From Bacteroidales bacterium UBA3810 (GTDB lineage Bacteria > Bacteroidota > Bacteroidia > Bacteroidales > Paludibacteraceae), in the NCBI GenBank assembly GCA_002368645.1, contig DFEE01000033.1, positions 1-46,563 of the forward strand: a DNA stretch of 46,563 bases, read 5' to 3'. The translations under genes and the position numbers were made by a program. Under the pieces are notes generated by a model. That model saw only the letters and a list, made by a program, of their open reading frames with translations. It did not search any database and was not told the origin of the DNA. Shown piece after piece: positions 18,501 to 26,640 of this stretch (position 1 is the first letter of the stretch; the number at the start of each line of letters is the position of its first letter).

Positions 18501-21500
18501 TAGTTCTTACCACGACGGTCATTCCGGCAGTGATAACGCTATTATATTCAATGCCTATAGTGCCTCAGATGGTACTACCAGTACATTGTTGACACCTCAT
18601 ATCAATAACGGAGAGGTAACTGACCTCAAATTGAGTTTCTACATGAAGAATGGTGGAGCAGCAACCTTGGATGTTAAGATATCCTTAGATGGTGGAACTA
18701 CTTATCCGCTCGTATTCCTCAATGCAGAGGTTGGATCTTCAAGCTGGGAAAAGTATAATTATAGTTTTGAAGCACCGGCTAACTCCGATATCGTGGTTTC
18801 CTTCACAGCAACATCTGATTGGGGCTCTTATCGAATGTATCTCGATGAAGTTGTTTTGGAAGAAGCTCCTGCTTGTGAAGCTCCGACTGCCCTTAACTTG
18901 GTAGCTGCTACTGATGCCTCATTGCAAATTGCTATCGTGGATGACGCGGATGCAACTGCATGGGAGTATGCCTTAAATAGTGTTGACGGCGAAATCCATG
19001 CCTTGGATAATAGCACCTTCATGATTGAAGAATTGGATGCTCAAACGGAATACACCGTCTATGTACGCCGTGTATGCTCAGAAACAGTTACTTCTGCATG
19101 GATGTCTGCTACCTTCAAGACGCTTTGTCCCGCAGTTGAGCTGCCGTTCACGGAAGATTTCAGTACATTGAACTCAATACCCGAATGCTGGACAAATGAA
19201 CATCTGGCAGGGACTTCTACTACCGTTTGGTCAATTAGTTCCGGTAGGGCCTATATCAGCTATCAATCGTATGGCAATGAAGCCCTATTGGCGACTCCAA
19301 AGGTTGCTCTGCAAGCCGGTGTTGCTTATCGCATCTCGTTCGATACACAGCATACATTATCTTCAACTTATGATGATGAGACACACATCTATTTAGCAAA
19401 TAGTGCATTGGGTGATAGTATCCATCAGTTCTGCAATATCTTCTATGGCGGTAGAGTAGCTTCCGGTGAAGTATCTCACCTTTATACCTTCACACCCGAA
19501 ACGGATATGGAAGTATGTTTGGTAGTAAAACGTATCTTTGATAATGATTATGGATTCTATTTAGATAACATCGTCATAGAGGAGGTTCCTGCTTGTGAGA
19601 AACCGCAAGGCTTGTCCGTCGTGGAGATTTCTGCAAGTCAAGTAACCGTACAGATTGCCGATACTGCATCAACGCATACTGCTTGGCAAGTGATTGCTGT
19701 TCCGCAGGGTAATACCTTCAACGAAGAAGATGCCCAAGATGCACCTGCTAAGTTGGCTACTTATGCGTTTGCTTCCCTGCTCAATAGCGGTGATATTGTG
19801 GATGTCTATGTTCGCGCTGCTTGCGGTGACGAAGATGGTAACAGCCCATGGTTCGGTCCTGTACAAGCTAAATATGTGGACTATTCATCCATAGCTCCTG
19901 CAGGTGTTGCCATTAGTACTGAAGGCGATTATCCTTGGACATTGGTTCAAGATGGCGCTATCGCTAAACTACAATCCACGAACGCCGGAGTCAGCTCCTC
20001 CGTATCCGACATTGTCGCTACGGTAACAGTACAAGAAGGCATGAATGGAACCTTTAGCTTCGACTATTACGCCAGTGGTGAAGGCTCTTCTACATTGTAT
20101 GATTACCTATGCGTTTATGTTGATGAAGCTAATCCGACTACTTCCAACTACTTGTCTGGATTCGGTACTTCCGGTAAAGCCGGTACTCCAAGTAGTATGT
20201 CGGGTACGTACTCAATCTCGCTGACCGAGGGTGTACATACTATTCGTTGGAGATTCTATAAAGACTCCAGTACAGATGACGGTGACGATATGGCGCAAGT
20301 ATGGAACTTTACCTTGTCAGAACAAGCCTTCTTTACTCCTTCTGACTTGCACGTAACTGCATTATCAGGTGAGCGTGTAACACTGGCTTGGTCACCTTGT
20401 GGCGATGCTACCGGTTATCAGATTAACCTCAAGACCAACGGACTTGACTCTGTTCTGACTACGACTGAGAATAGCTTGACGATTGAAGGCTTGAGTGCAC
20501 AGACCGTTTACACAGCGGCTATCCGTTCCTGCAACCTGACCGACACCACGGCGTATTCCGCAATTGTGCGCTTTACCACTCCGTGTGCATCTGTTGACCT
20601 GCCGTTCAGCGAGAACTTTGATGATATATCATCCATCCCCGCTTGTTGGACCAATGCACATATTGCAGGTTCTTCTACAACAGTTTGGTCAATCAGTTCC
20701 AATGCAGCCTATATTAATTATCAATCTTCAGGCAATCAAGTGCTGCTGGCGACTCCGATGTTTAATATGCAAGCCGGTGTTAAATATCGTATAATGTTTG
20801 ATACAGAGCATACGTTATCTTCTTCTTATAGCGACGAGACACATATCTATCTGGCCAATAGTGCATTGGGTGATAGTATCCGACAGATGTGTAATATCAA
20901 GTATAATGGTTTGATACCTTCAGGAGCCTATTCGCATAAATATGTCTTTACGCCGGAAGAAGATATGGAACTATGCTTGGTATTCAAGCGGATTTTCACT
21001 AATGATTATAGTTTCTATTTGGACAATATCGTTATTGAGGAAGTACCTGCTTGTGATATGCCTGATGGTGTGTCGGTAGTATCTGCGGAAGGCTCTACCA
21101 TTCAACTCGCTATTACCGATGCGGATGTTGACCACAACGCTTGGGATGCCGTAGTAGTAGCTAAAGATGCAACCCTTGATGAGACGCTTGCTGTTACAGG
21201 AGAAGATAAAATCTTTAATGTAACTCTTGAGACTGCATTGGTTAATGGCGCATCCTATGATATCTATGTTCGCACTAACTGCGGCGAAGATGGTAATAGT
21301 GCCTGGATTGGTCCGCTGACCTATAAGTTCGTGGATTACTCTGCAGTAGTTGCCGGTGGCTCTCTCACCTCCGATGGTGATTATCCGTGGGATATGATTG
21401 AGGATGGCGGAATTACTAAGTTACAATCAACGAATAGTGACGTTAACTCTTCGTATTCCGACCTTAAGGGTACTTTTGTAGTCGGTGAAGGAGAGAAGGG

Positions 21501-23670
21501 AACCCTCAGCTTCGAATACTATGTACAATCTGAATCTGCCGCCTCAGGTACACCTATCTATGATAACTTGGTTATCTATGTCGATGCAGTTCCTAATGCA
21601 ACTAATTCGAGTGGTTACGATGCTGTCTTTGGTAAAGTCGGTGGTACAACCGGAATGTCCGGCAGATATGTACTCTCGCTGGCTGAAGGTACACATACGA
21701 TTGTATGGAGATATTATAAGGATAGTTCTACAGCCTCGGGTCTTGATGCTGCACAGGTATGGAACATCAACTTTATCTCTACCTCTAAATGGGCTCCGAC
21801 AGACTTGACACTCGTCGAAGTAAGTACGGATACCGCGGCTATTACTTGGACACAATGTGATGGCGTTGTATCGAATGAAGTGAAGATCGGCGAAACAGTC
21901 TATATCTCCGAGACCAATGCTATCGTACTGCGCGATTTGACGCCCAATACAGAGTATAAAGCGGTAGTACGTTCTATCCTTGCAGAGGAAGAGGCTACGC
22001 CGTGGTCCGACACCTTGATATTCCGCACAGAGTGCAGTTCTATCAACTTGCCCTACAAGACAAGTTTCGAGGAGGCTGACGGTGGCTTAGCTTGCTGGAC
22101 TGTATATCAGACGCAGGTTGGTAGTGGTAGTGGTAATAATTATGGAGATGAAGGTTGGATAGTCTATACAACTACTACTTCTTCTTCCTATTCTATCCAT
22201 ACCGGTAATGCTTCAGCTCAGTTGCGCGATGCCAAGAACGGTACGCATACCATATTGGCTTCTCCTGAGTTTAACGCTTCGGAAGACTCTATACGCATCT
22301 CCTTCTGGATGTATCGTGATGCGGGTGCAAGTAAGCAAAACGAGGGTGTTAAACTTTATGTCAATAGCAAAGATAGCATAGCAGATGCCACAGCATTGAT
22401 GCATGTTACTCGCTGCGGTGGTGTTGCTGCCACTGGCATTAAGGTTGAGCCGGTTACAAGCTCGGGCTGGTATGAATATCACGTTACCGTAAAACCGGAG
22501 GGTAATTTCTATGTACTTTTCGAAGGTATCTCTGAATATGGTAGTTCATCCTATATTGATGATATCCGTGTATCGAAATTGGCATATGCAGAGCCTTATA
22601 CCGACATCACTTGCTCAACGCAGGATTATGAGGGTTACGGCTTCACACTTGCTCAAGAAGATATGCATGCCGGTCTCAACCGATTGGTACGTATTGAAGA
22701 GAGCGAAAACGAGACTGCCGTAGATACGGCTCGTGTACTGGAACTCACCGTGGTAGAGTCGTCCATCACGGAGTTGAACGATACGGCATGCGCCGGCTCG
22801 GGATACTATAAGAACGGCTTCAATATCAATAATGTTCGTTCTAACATTAGGTATGAACTTTACTTGACGAATGTAGCCGGTTGTGACTCTATTGTTTACC
22901 TGACGCTGTATGTGCCTGAGACCAATTACATGGCTGCGGCAACCATCTGCGAAGGTGATACCTATCAGTTCGGTACCCAAACACTCTCTACCTCGGGTGA
23001 ATACCAAGAGACCTTCACCTCTGTAGAGTGCGGATGTGATTCCATTGTGACCTTGACGCTGACCGTATTGCCGGCTCAAGTAACTCTCAATGAAACCATC
23101 TGCGAGGGCGACTCCATCTTCTTCAACGGTGCATATCGTAAAGAAAGCGACGCTTACGTAGCCGAGCTGACCAATATACTTGGTTGCGACTCTACCGTAA
23201 CGCTGAACTTAACGGTACTTGAGAAGACCAATGAAGCTCGTCAAGGTGTATTCTGCTCCGGTAGCGTTTATAATGACAATGACTTCGTTGACCTTGATAG
23301 CGCAGGTGTTTATACCCTTGTATTGACCAACGCCGCTAATTGTGACTCGATCATCACACTGACGCTGGTTGAGCATGAGCCGGAAGCAGTTTCTGTATCG
23401 GCTACGATTGTACAAGGTGAGGCCTATGTCTTTGGCAATAACACCTATACCGAAGAAGGTGTTTATGTAGAGACCTTCGTTGACCAATATGGTTGTGACT
23501 CCGTAGTAACACTGACGCTCACCGTTAGCACTGACCTTGAGGAGGTTCTCTCCAATGAGGAAATTAAGGCTGCTGAGAAATTCATGCACAACGGAATCCT
23601 CTACATCCGCGCCAATGACATCATCTATGATGCCCAAGGTAAGCGTGTAATTGTTCGCAAAGAGGACTAA
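12556..23670 (+). CDS. Giant modular adhesin (3704 aa)
   Basis: A 3704-aa secreted protein. A signal peptide (1-34) is followed by alternating FN3 domains (about 13) and 11 cleaved-adhesin/choice-of-anchor-J jelly rolls, which start near residues 143, 386, 661, 919, 1169, 1414, 1674, 1943, 2191, 2677 and 3160. Each jelly roll opens with a cysteine and a motif like LPFSENFDD then CW, and ends near YLDDV. A second type of jelly roll (GDYPWTLVQDGAIAKLQSTN) follows modules 9 and 10. Five ~50-residue repeats ending (G/C/N)CDSxVTLTLTV lie at about 3440-3650. The cassette KFMHNGILYIRANDIIYDAQ is at the C-terminus. The architecture is that of an outer-surface adhesin; the ligand is unknown. The gene is co-transcribed with the gene before it and ends at a strong terminator. 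Confidence 0.9.
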   Translation: MVTKNYFSTHLGSGVIAMVAMMLLSLIPASVYAAVTAPTDVKVTTLTPTSATLGWEWTTTESLDRHDIDIRVSTVALTSSVYPTATTETEGVVLSQTVENLEEPSFLIAPLAEGTYYYVYMRENATHDNQGTSSWVILTFATPCSATSQLPISENFDASATQLPTCWSSLGTAPAFSSSIHHGDAGNSVKLDGSVASSYLYSPILSSSSNAYYLTAYIYGAAGATYRVGIASTEDWLNAEILLEGTIKTANTWTFIDAVVPAELRAAIEGGMEFLWVIYSAEGDNSSFYVDDVEIGLLPACITPSALTIGEVTENSVQLSWTERGTATSWVVEYSDGTETYQVTANSNPFILGSLTSNTAYTVRVQANCGSESSNQTEVENFKTLCGVTDIPFSESFEDVSAIPDCWSQTQTVAGSGSGTDYADNCWKLNTYSYNAHSGSKSLQLQDTKDGTHTILVSPHFATEVEGGLTLSFWMYRTTGTTKADEGVKVWVNNQPNLNGATALMHVTRCGGVPADALKVAPITTSGWYQYEKVLPIAGDVYVIFEGISEYGSSSYLDDIEVSATPTCLKPTDLHLASFDAESATLAWTAGGSESAWELTYKLGTNDAVTVPVNGTPEYIIEGLTPATSYTLSNLSLCAVCSTTDSSAVASFSNISFKTPCMAVTTYETDFEDETSSSGNMPECWTKVYSTSTSYPYVYDYSSYANSGTKCLYVYGSAPSSYSYGSPFSGVVALPQINGNVSDYRLIFMARESSSYASQLAIGVLDDIADTTSFTVVDTITLTSSYASYTVNFASYTGTGKYVAIKYIGVQTSVYLDDVVLEPVPTCEKPGAISAVASYDYVTLQWTAGGDETKWQLAYQLGEEAAQTVIVENEPEYTISALEASTNYTISNISVKAICAVGDTSYARVLNTLNILTKCGPQALPLSESFDYIASGVPACWDNSETTVTDAAYNWNYYSTNSCLRFNSYSASKGQYGVLKSPIFTVPTDRAVELTFRYMNPTGGDFSVYVSRDGGVTMEEEALLSGLTGQSDWKEMSVSFDAAATDKLVICFKAISNWGSGDAYIYLDDVSIKAPLCSKPYGAKVVAVTDNSVDLGWADSYAASYKALLFASEPTTVSEEAALSVKTVESTAASFDGLEANTQYYVYIQGICDAENSEYSKVFAFRTACAAEELPYVEDFEDAGSILCWKAIGEAATVQSTTVAFGGSSKALALTSDSVNVMLVSPKFNVESLASYNVNLAAYSNAPDTLAIGVIVDINHPADTYIDLGIIGLATAKQWNEYSFSFAALSEEGYEDYANAQYIAISVPANSSVIIDAVEVVLPAQCAKPTAITIETIGENVSIDWTSEAASHEAIITSADTVAFSGVVSKPFIPEGLVPNSDYQIKVRAICPVEGEDDPIYSDWSAEVAFKTPCSAVALPFSENFDDYTSAPALGYTVSTHMAPDCWSFVADGGNYSMMKKSENNYASSGTVAMIFSNTNEVFTLLPTINADNRKTMLTLKYRMESASSSGTFVIGYLTNARDTASFVAVQKLTKTTVFTDAEVIFPAMEYLYPAIKFIPNSSSWYAAFDDVVIDYAPSCVKPSGLTLGEVSATSAKLSWTANGDENQWQLIYKLSSKSVADTLTVEGTPEYVIPNLTAATSYTLSDISLRAICSETDSSEIVSFSNLSFMTECEVQSMPFEEDFTATTLNSCWNKYSVLFTDGVSTANVTATGSWNRGTTVFANGEMKLNVYGTSCSSWLVTPSIAINGEDAYLSFDLALTDYGNTDVSESIGDQADDKFMVIISTNGTTWNLANATVWSNEAGAANSYDAIPNTGTKVTIPLGAYNGQTIRIAFYGESTTSNGDNDLHISNIEVAVPATCDRPTALAASDVTVSSATISITGGEAWEYVLNSTENEPIAVSENPFTISGLEAQTTYTVYVRNICSADNKSEWRSLSFATACGLSALPFSEGFEDLTSGNIPECWDNSQYTCSASYRWQYNSSYHDGHSGSDNAIIFNAYSASDGTTSTLLTPHINNGEVTDLKLSFYMKNGGAATLDVKISLDGGTTYPLVFLNAEVGSSSWEKYNYSFEAPANSDIVVSFTATSDWGSYRMYLDEVVLEEAPACEAPTALNLVAATDASLQIAIVDDADATAWEYALNSVDGEIHALDNSTFMIEELDAQTEYTVYVRRVCSETVTSAWMSATFKTLCPAVELPFTEDFSTLNSIPECWTNEHLAGTSTTVWSISSGRAYISYQSYGNEALLATPKVALQAGVAYRISFDTQHTLSSTYDDETHIYLANSALGDSIHQFCNIFYGGRVASGEVSHLYTFTPETDMEVCLVVKRIFDNDYGFYLDNIVIEEVPACEKPQGLSVVEISASQVTVQIADTASTHTAWQVIAVPQGNTFNEEDAQDAPAKLATYAFASLLNSGDIVDVYVRAACGDEDGNSPWFGPVQAKYVDYSSIAPAGVAISTEGDYPWTLVQDGAIAKLQSTNAGVSSSVSDIVATVTVQEGMNGTFSFDYYASGEGSSTLYDYLCVYVDEANPTTSNYLSGFGTSGKAGTPSSMSGTYSISLTEGVHTIRWRFYKDSSTDDGDDMAQVWNFTLSEQAFFTPSDLHVTALSGERVTLAWSPCGDATGYQINLKTNGLDSVLTTTENSLTIEGLSAQTVYTAAIRSCNLTDTTAYSAIVRFTTPCASVDLPFSENFDDISSIPACWTNAHIAGSSTTVWSISSNAAYINYQSSGNQVLLATPMFNMQAGVKYRIMFDTEHTLSSSYSDETHIYLANSALGDSIRQMCNIKYNGLIPSGAYSHKYVFTPEEDMELCLVFKRIFTNDYSFYLDNIVIEEVPACDMPDGVSVVSAEGSTIQLAITDADVDHNAWDAVVVAKDATLDETLAVTGEDKIFNVTLETALVNGASYDIYVRTNCGEDGNSAWIGPLTYKFVDYSAVVAGGSLTSDGDYPWDMIEDGGITKLQSTNSDVNSSYSDLKGTFVVGEGEKGTLSFEYYVQSESAASGTPIYDNLVIYVDAVPNATNSSGYDAVFGKVGGTTGMSGRYVLSLAEGTHTIVWRYYKDSSTASGLDAAQVWNINFISTSKWAPTDLTLVEVSTDTAAITWTQCDGVVSNEVKIGETVYISETNAIVLRDLTPNTEYKAVVRSILAEEEATPWSDTLIFRTECSSINLPYKTSFEEADGGLACWTVYQTQVGSGSGNNYGDEGWIVYTTTTSSSYSIHTGNASAQLRDAKNGTHTILASPEFNASEDSIRISFWMYRDAGASKQNEGVKLYVNSKDSIADATALMHVTRCGGVAATGIKVEPVTSSGWYEYHVTVKPEGNFYVLFEGISEYGSSSYIDDIRVSKLAYAEPYTDITCSTQDYEGYGFTLAQEDMHAGLNRLVRIEESENETAVDTARVLELTVVESSITELNDTACAGSGYYKNGFNINNVRSNIRYELYLTNVAGCDSIVYLTLYVPETNYMAAATICEGDTYQFGTQTLSTSGEYQETFTSVECGCDSIVTLTLTVLPAQVTLNETICEGDSIFFNGAYRKESDAYVAELTNILGCDSTVTLNLTVLEKTNEARQGVFCSGSVYNDNDFVDLDSAGVYTLVLTNAANCDSIITLTLVEHEPEAVSVSATIVQGEAYVFGNNTYTEEGVYVETFVDQYGCDSVVTLTLTVSTDLEEVLSNEEIKAAEKFMHNGILYIRANDIIYDAQGKRVIVRKED
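19126..21790 (+). repeat. Duplicated three-domain super-module inside the giant adhesin
   Basis: Jelly roll 9 + FN3 + second-type jelly roll (about 19126-20330) is repeated as jelly roll 10 + FN3 + second-type jelly roll (about 20584-21790). Shared strings include STTVWSISS, ETHIYLANSALGDSI and FYLDNIVIEEVPAC. The copies are clearly similar in protein but diverged in sequence. Confidence 0.75.
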
Positions 23671-23690
23671 CCTCCGATTGATACTCCAAA

Positions 23691-23726
23691 AGAGGGGCGC
23701 AGATCGTTGCGCTCCTCTTTTTTTGT
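23691..23726 (+). terminator. Rho-independent terminator of the adhesin operon
   Basis: AGAGGGGCGCA, loop GATCGT, TGCGCTCCTCT (11 bp, one G-T/G-U), followed by seven or more T's. Confidence 0.92.
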
Positions 23727-23798
23727 ACATCGTTTGTGCAAAATGTCACCAAAATTGCAGAAAAATGTAACTTTTATCTTGCAAAATGCATATTTTTC

Positions 23799-23829
23799 TT
23801 GCATAAGTGAAAAAAAAGTTGTAAATTTG
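23799..23829 (+). promoter_or_regulatory. Bacteroidetes-type promoter
   Basis: TTG at 23799, 20 bases, TAAATTTG ending at 23829, followed by a leader of about 35 nt to the start at 23870. Confidence 0.8.
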
Positions 23830-23869
23830 CAGCCAAATTTGCGTTTTTAAGCTTTAAAGATATATGCTT

Positions 23870-26623
23870 ATGAAGAAAATACTACATATTTTGCTTGTAG
23901 TGATTGCTGCCGTAGCGGCAGTCCCGGTAGCTGTGCAACCCGTGCATGCAGCGAATTATTTCTTTGATTTTGAGAGTCCTGATGCTGCATATGACTGGAA
24001 GACTTGGTCGGGTAAGAGTATCGTGCGCGAGACATGGGCTGTAGGTACTTCGTTACGTTGCAGCGGCCGATTTGGTATGTACACGTCTAATACTGTTATT
24101 GATACGTTGGGTATCAATACAGAAGCGTGGGCTAAAACAGGTGGATACTGCGTCAGTGTTTACCATAAGCTGAGCCTTGATAATGGTACTTATACCATTT
24201 CCTTGGACGCATTGAGTCCTAAAGAACTTGTGTCGGTAGCATTGATTCAGGCCGATACGCTGACTAATCTGCAGATAAGGACAAGTACGGGAACATCCTA
24301 TTCCTCAATTATCAGGGATAATAATATTGCCGGTCTCACGGACTTGAAACCCGGTTCCTGGACGCACTATAGTGCTGACAAACGTGTGAATATCGCCGAA
24401 GGAACGACAGAGACTTTTATATTGGTCATCACCTTCCGTAGCCAAGGTGCTTCCGCTGCTATCGGTGCCGCGGTAGATAATATCGAGGTCGTCAAGAAAC
24501 AGACGGACCCTACGGCATGCAATTACTCCGTTAAGAACCTTGCTTTGGAACTTATCAGCGGCTATGCTCGCCTGACTTGGGAAGGTAATGCGGGAGCTTA
24601 TCAGGTGCGTTATTTTAACGGAGATACCCTGTTGGTTCAGCTGGATACAGTGTATGCCAATCCCAATGGGGAGATAGATACTTGTTTGGTGCCCATATCC
24701 AATATGGTCAATGGCGTGTATAGCTTTATGGTTCGCACTGCCGATTGTGAGACCAATAGCGCGTGGGCGTATGTGCGCAACAAACTTATTTACGATCCGT
24801 CGTCTCACTGCATTGATTACTTGAACTTTGATGCGCAAGGGGTGCAATGCTCTTATGGAGAAGGTAGTTGGTCAAGTTCCTCTACTTCAGAAACTATTAC
24901 TTCAACCAACAACGGGTATGTCGATAATGGCTACCGGTCGATTAACTCGACTCACACGTTGCACTTTGTACCTAATGAGATTGATCCTCTGACGGTGAGG
25001 GCGGGGCAAACAGCTAAGCTTCGTACGGTTCCGGAGGGTGCCTTTGCTTCCGTCCGTTTAGGCTATCAAGAAGGTCCTAATGGTGAATACCCGGGCAGTC
25101 ACTGGCAACGCGTGGTCTATACTATTCCTGTGGATACTTCTATGGGTATTGTGCTCTTCCGTTATGCTTATGTGGGCGAGACCGGTGGACATTCGGATTT
25201 GGAGCAATCTCACCTTCGTCTTAAACTGACTGACCCCTATGGCAATGTTATCAATGGTGAGGGATGTGGATCTGTGCTGTTTACCGCTCCGACTGATGAT
25301 GCGGATATGGATGCCAAAAATGCCAATCCGCTAACGTCCGGATGGCACAAAGGGGCGGGGGACGGCTATTCCTCTATCTATTGGCGTGACTGGACGACTT
25401 TAGGTGTCAATGTGGGGGCTTATGTTGGTCAGACTATAAAGATAGAGGTGACCAACTATGGTTGTGGTCAATCCGCTCACTTTGGCTACACCTATTTTGT
25501 ACTGGACTGCGCCAGCGGTAAGTTGGGCGGCGTAACTTGCGGAGAGAAACCCCGTGAGATGGTCGCAGATGAAGGCTTTATCTACGAGTGGGAGAAACCG
25601 TATAATCCGTTAGAGCCGTTCTATGAGGGTCAAGACCCCACTTCTCGCTCGTTGTTTGTATCCCCTAATGACTCCAATACCTATCGGGTACATATGAAGT
25701 CTAAAAATAATCCGAACTGCTCGTACTATCTTGAGGCTTCCGCAATGGCTCGTCTGCCTAAAGCACTCTTTAACGCCAAGCATGCACCGAAGAACTGTCA
25801 AAACTTTCTTGCCGTGACGAACGAGAGCGGACTCTTCGGTTTCTTTACCAACTCAAGAACAGGGCAGCAAGACTCGGCGAGAATAGAGGGTGGACTTAAT
25901 CACCAGTTATGGCGTATTCGCACCAAGAGCGGTTTGACCAATATAGAGGTGGATACCTCTTATGTGGAGCCCATCTTGACTTCCAATGACGGCGATAGTG
26001 TCTATATTGACCTGTTTGTCAGCATGGAAGAAGGGTGCTCTGATAGCCGTCATATGGAGTTCGCTGTTCCCGCAATAGGACCTAATTCCAAGGTGGATTC
26101 CCTCATACTCTGTCAAGGGCAATCCATTGAGTATGAGGGAGAGACCTATACGGAGGCTGGCGATTTCCCCTTGATGACCGAGAAGAATATATACGGCTGC
26201 GATAGTACCAGAACGCTGCATATAGATTATGAGTTCTCGTATATCTTCCAGCGATGGGATAACGTGCTATCCGTGGTGAAGAGCCGTAATCCGCAAGATG
26301 AGAGCGAACCCCGATACGAGTTCATCGCCTTCCAATGGTATCGTAATGGTGAACCGATTGAGGGCGCAACGCAGTCGTATTACTATGCCGGCGATGGAGT
26401 ATCCTTCCCTTATGGCGATGTCTATGCCGTTGAGGTAATGCACAAGGATAGTACGACCGAAATGAGTTGTGATTATATCATTGGCGTTTCTGCTATTGAA
26501 GACGTGGAACTGGATAAGATTCCGGGTGATAAATTCATCCATAATGGTACCTTGTATATCCGTGCCAACGGGATCTTATACGATGCCCGCGGCAGGAGAA
26601 TCCGTAATTTGATTAAAAAGTAA
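23870..26623 (+). CDS. Secreted surface protein with C-terminal cassette
   Basis: A 917-aa secreted protein. The start at 23870 is chosen over the ATG at 23864 because it matches the GCTTATG context of the starts at 12556, 42753 and 5233; both give a signal peptide (MKKILHILLVVIAAVAAVPV ... VHA). About residues 30-215 are a jelly-roll domain (YFFDFESPDAAYDWKTWSGK), then an FN3-like domain (LTWEGNAGAYQVRYFNG), a long unassigned central part, a GCDSTRTLHIDY repeat near 785, an Ig-like domain (FQWYRNGEPIEGATQSYYY) and the cassette KFIHNGTLYIRANGILYDAR. That tail is closest to the giant adhesin's. It is the first gene of an operon with two outer-membrane barrels. Confidence 0.85.
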   Translation: MKKILHILLVVIAAVAAVPVAVQPVHAANYFFDFESPDAAYDWKTWSGKSIVRETWAVGTSLRCSGRFGMYTSNTVIDTLGINTEAWAKTGGYCVSVYHKLSLDNGTYTISLDALSPKELVSVALIQADTLTNLQIRTSTGTSYSSIIRDNNIAGLTDLKPGSWTHYSADKRVNIAEGTTETFILVITFRSQGASAAIGAAVDNIEVVKKQTDPTACNYSVKNLALELISGYARLTWEGNAGAYQVRYFNGDTLLVQLDTVYANPNGEIDTCLVPISNMVNGVYSFMVRTADCETNSAWAYVRNKLIYDPSSHCIDYLNFDAQGVQCSYGEGSWSSSSTSETITSTNNGYVDNGYRSINSTHTLHFVPNEIDPLTVRAGQTAKLRTVPEGAFASVRLGYQEGPNGEYPGSHWQRVVYTIPVDTSMGIVLFRYAYVGETGGHSDLEQSHLRLKLTDPYGNVINGEGCGSVLFTAPTDDADMDAKNANPLTSGWHKGAGDGYSSIYWRDWTTLGVNVGAYVGQTIKIEVTNYGCGQSAHFGYTYFVLDCASGKLGGVTCGEKPREMVADEGFIYEWEKPYNPLEPFYEGQDPTSRSLFVSPNDSNTYRVHMKSKNNPNCSYYLEASAMARLPKALFNAKHAPKNCQNFLAVTNESGLFGFFTNSRTGQQDSARIEGGLNHQLWRIRTKSGLTNIEVDTSYVEPILTSNDGDSVYIDLFVSMEEGCSDSRHMEFAVPAIGPNSKVDSLILCQGQSIEYEGETYTEAGDFPLMTEKNIYGCDSTRTLHIDYEFSYIFQRWDNVLSVVKSRNPQDESEPRYEFIAFQWYRNGEPIEGATQSYYYAGDGVSFPYGDVYAVEVMHKDSTTEMSCDYIIGVSAIEDVELDKIPGDKFIHNGTLYIRANGILYDARGRRIRNLIKK

Positions 26624-26634
26624 GGAGGGAGGAT
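26622..26634 (+). promoter_or_regulatory. Strong Shine-Dalgarno sequence
   Basis: AAGGAGGGAGG overlaps the preceding stop and lies about 8 bases before the ATG at 26641. Such a site is unusual among the starts of this window, which mostly have AT-rich leaders. Confidence 0.6.
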
Positions 26635-26640
26635 AAGAAT

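Noticed and set aside
23577..23667. Canonical type IX type A sorting domain at the end of the adhesins
   Set aside because: The tail is ~25 residues with an NGxLYI core and lacks the longer domain and terminal pattern of that family as I know it; kept as a separate cassette.
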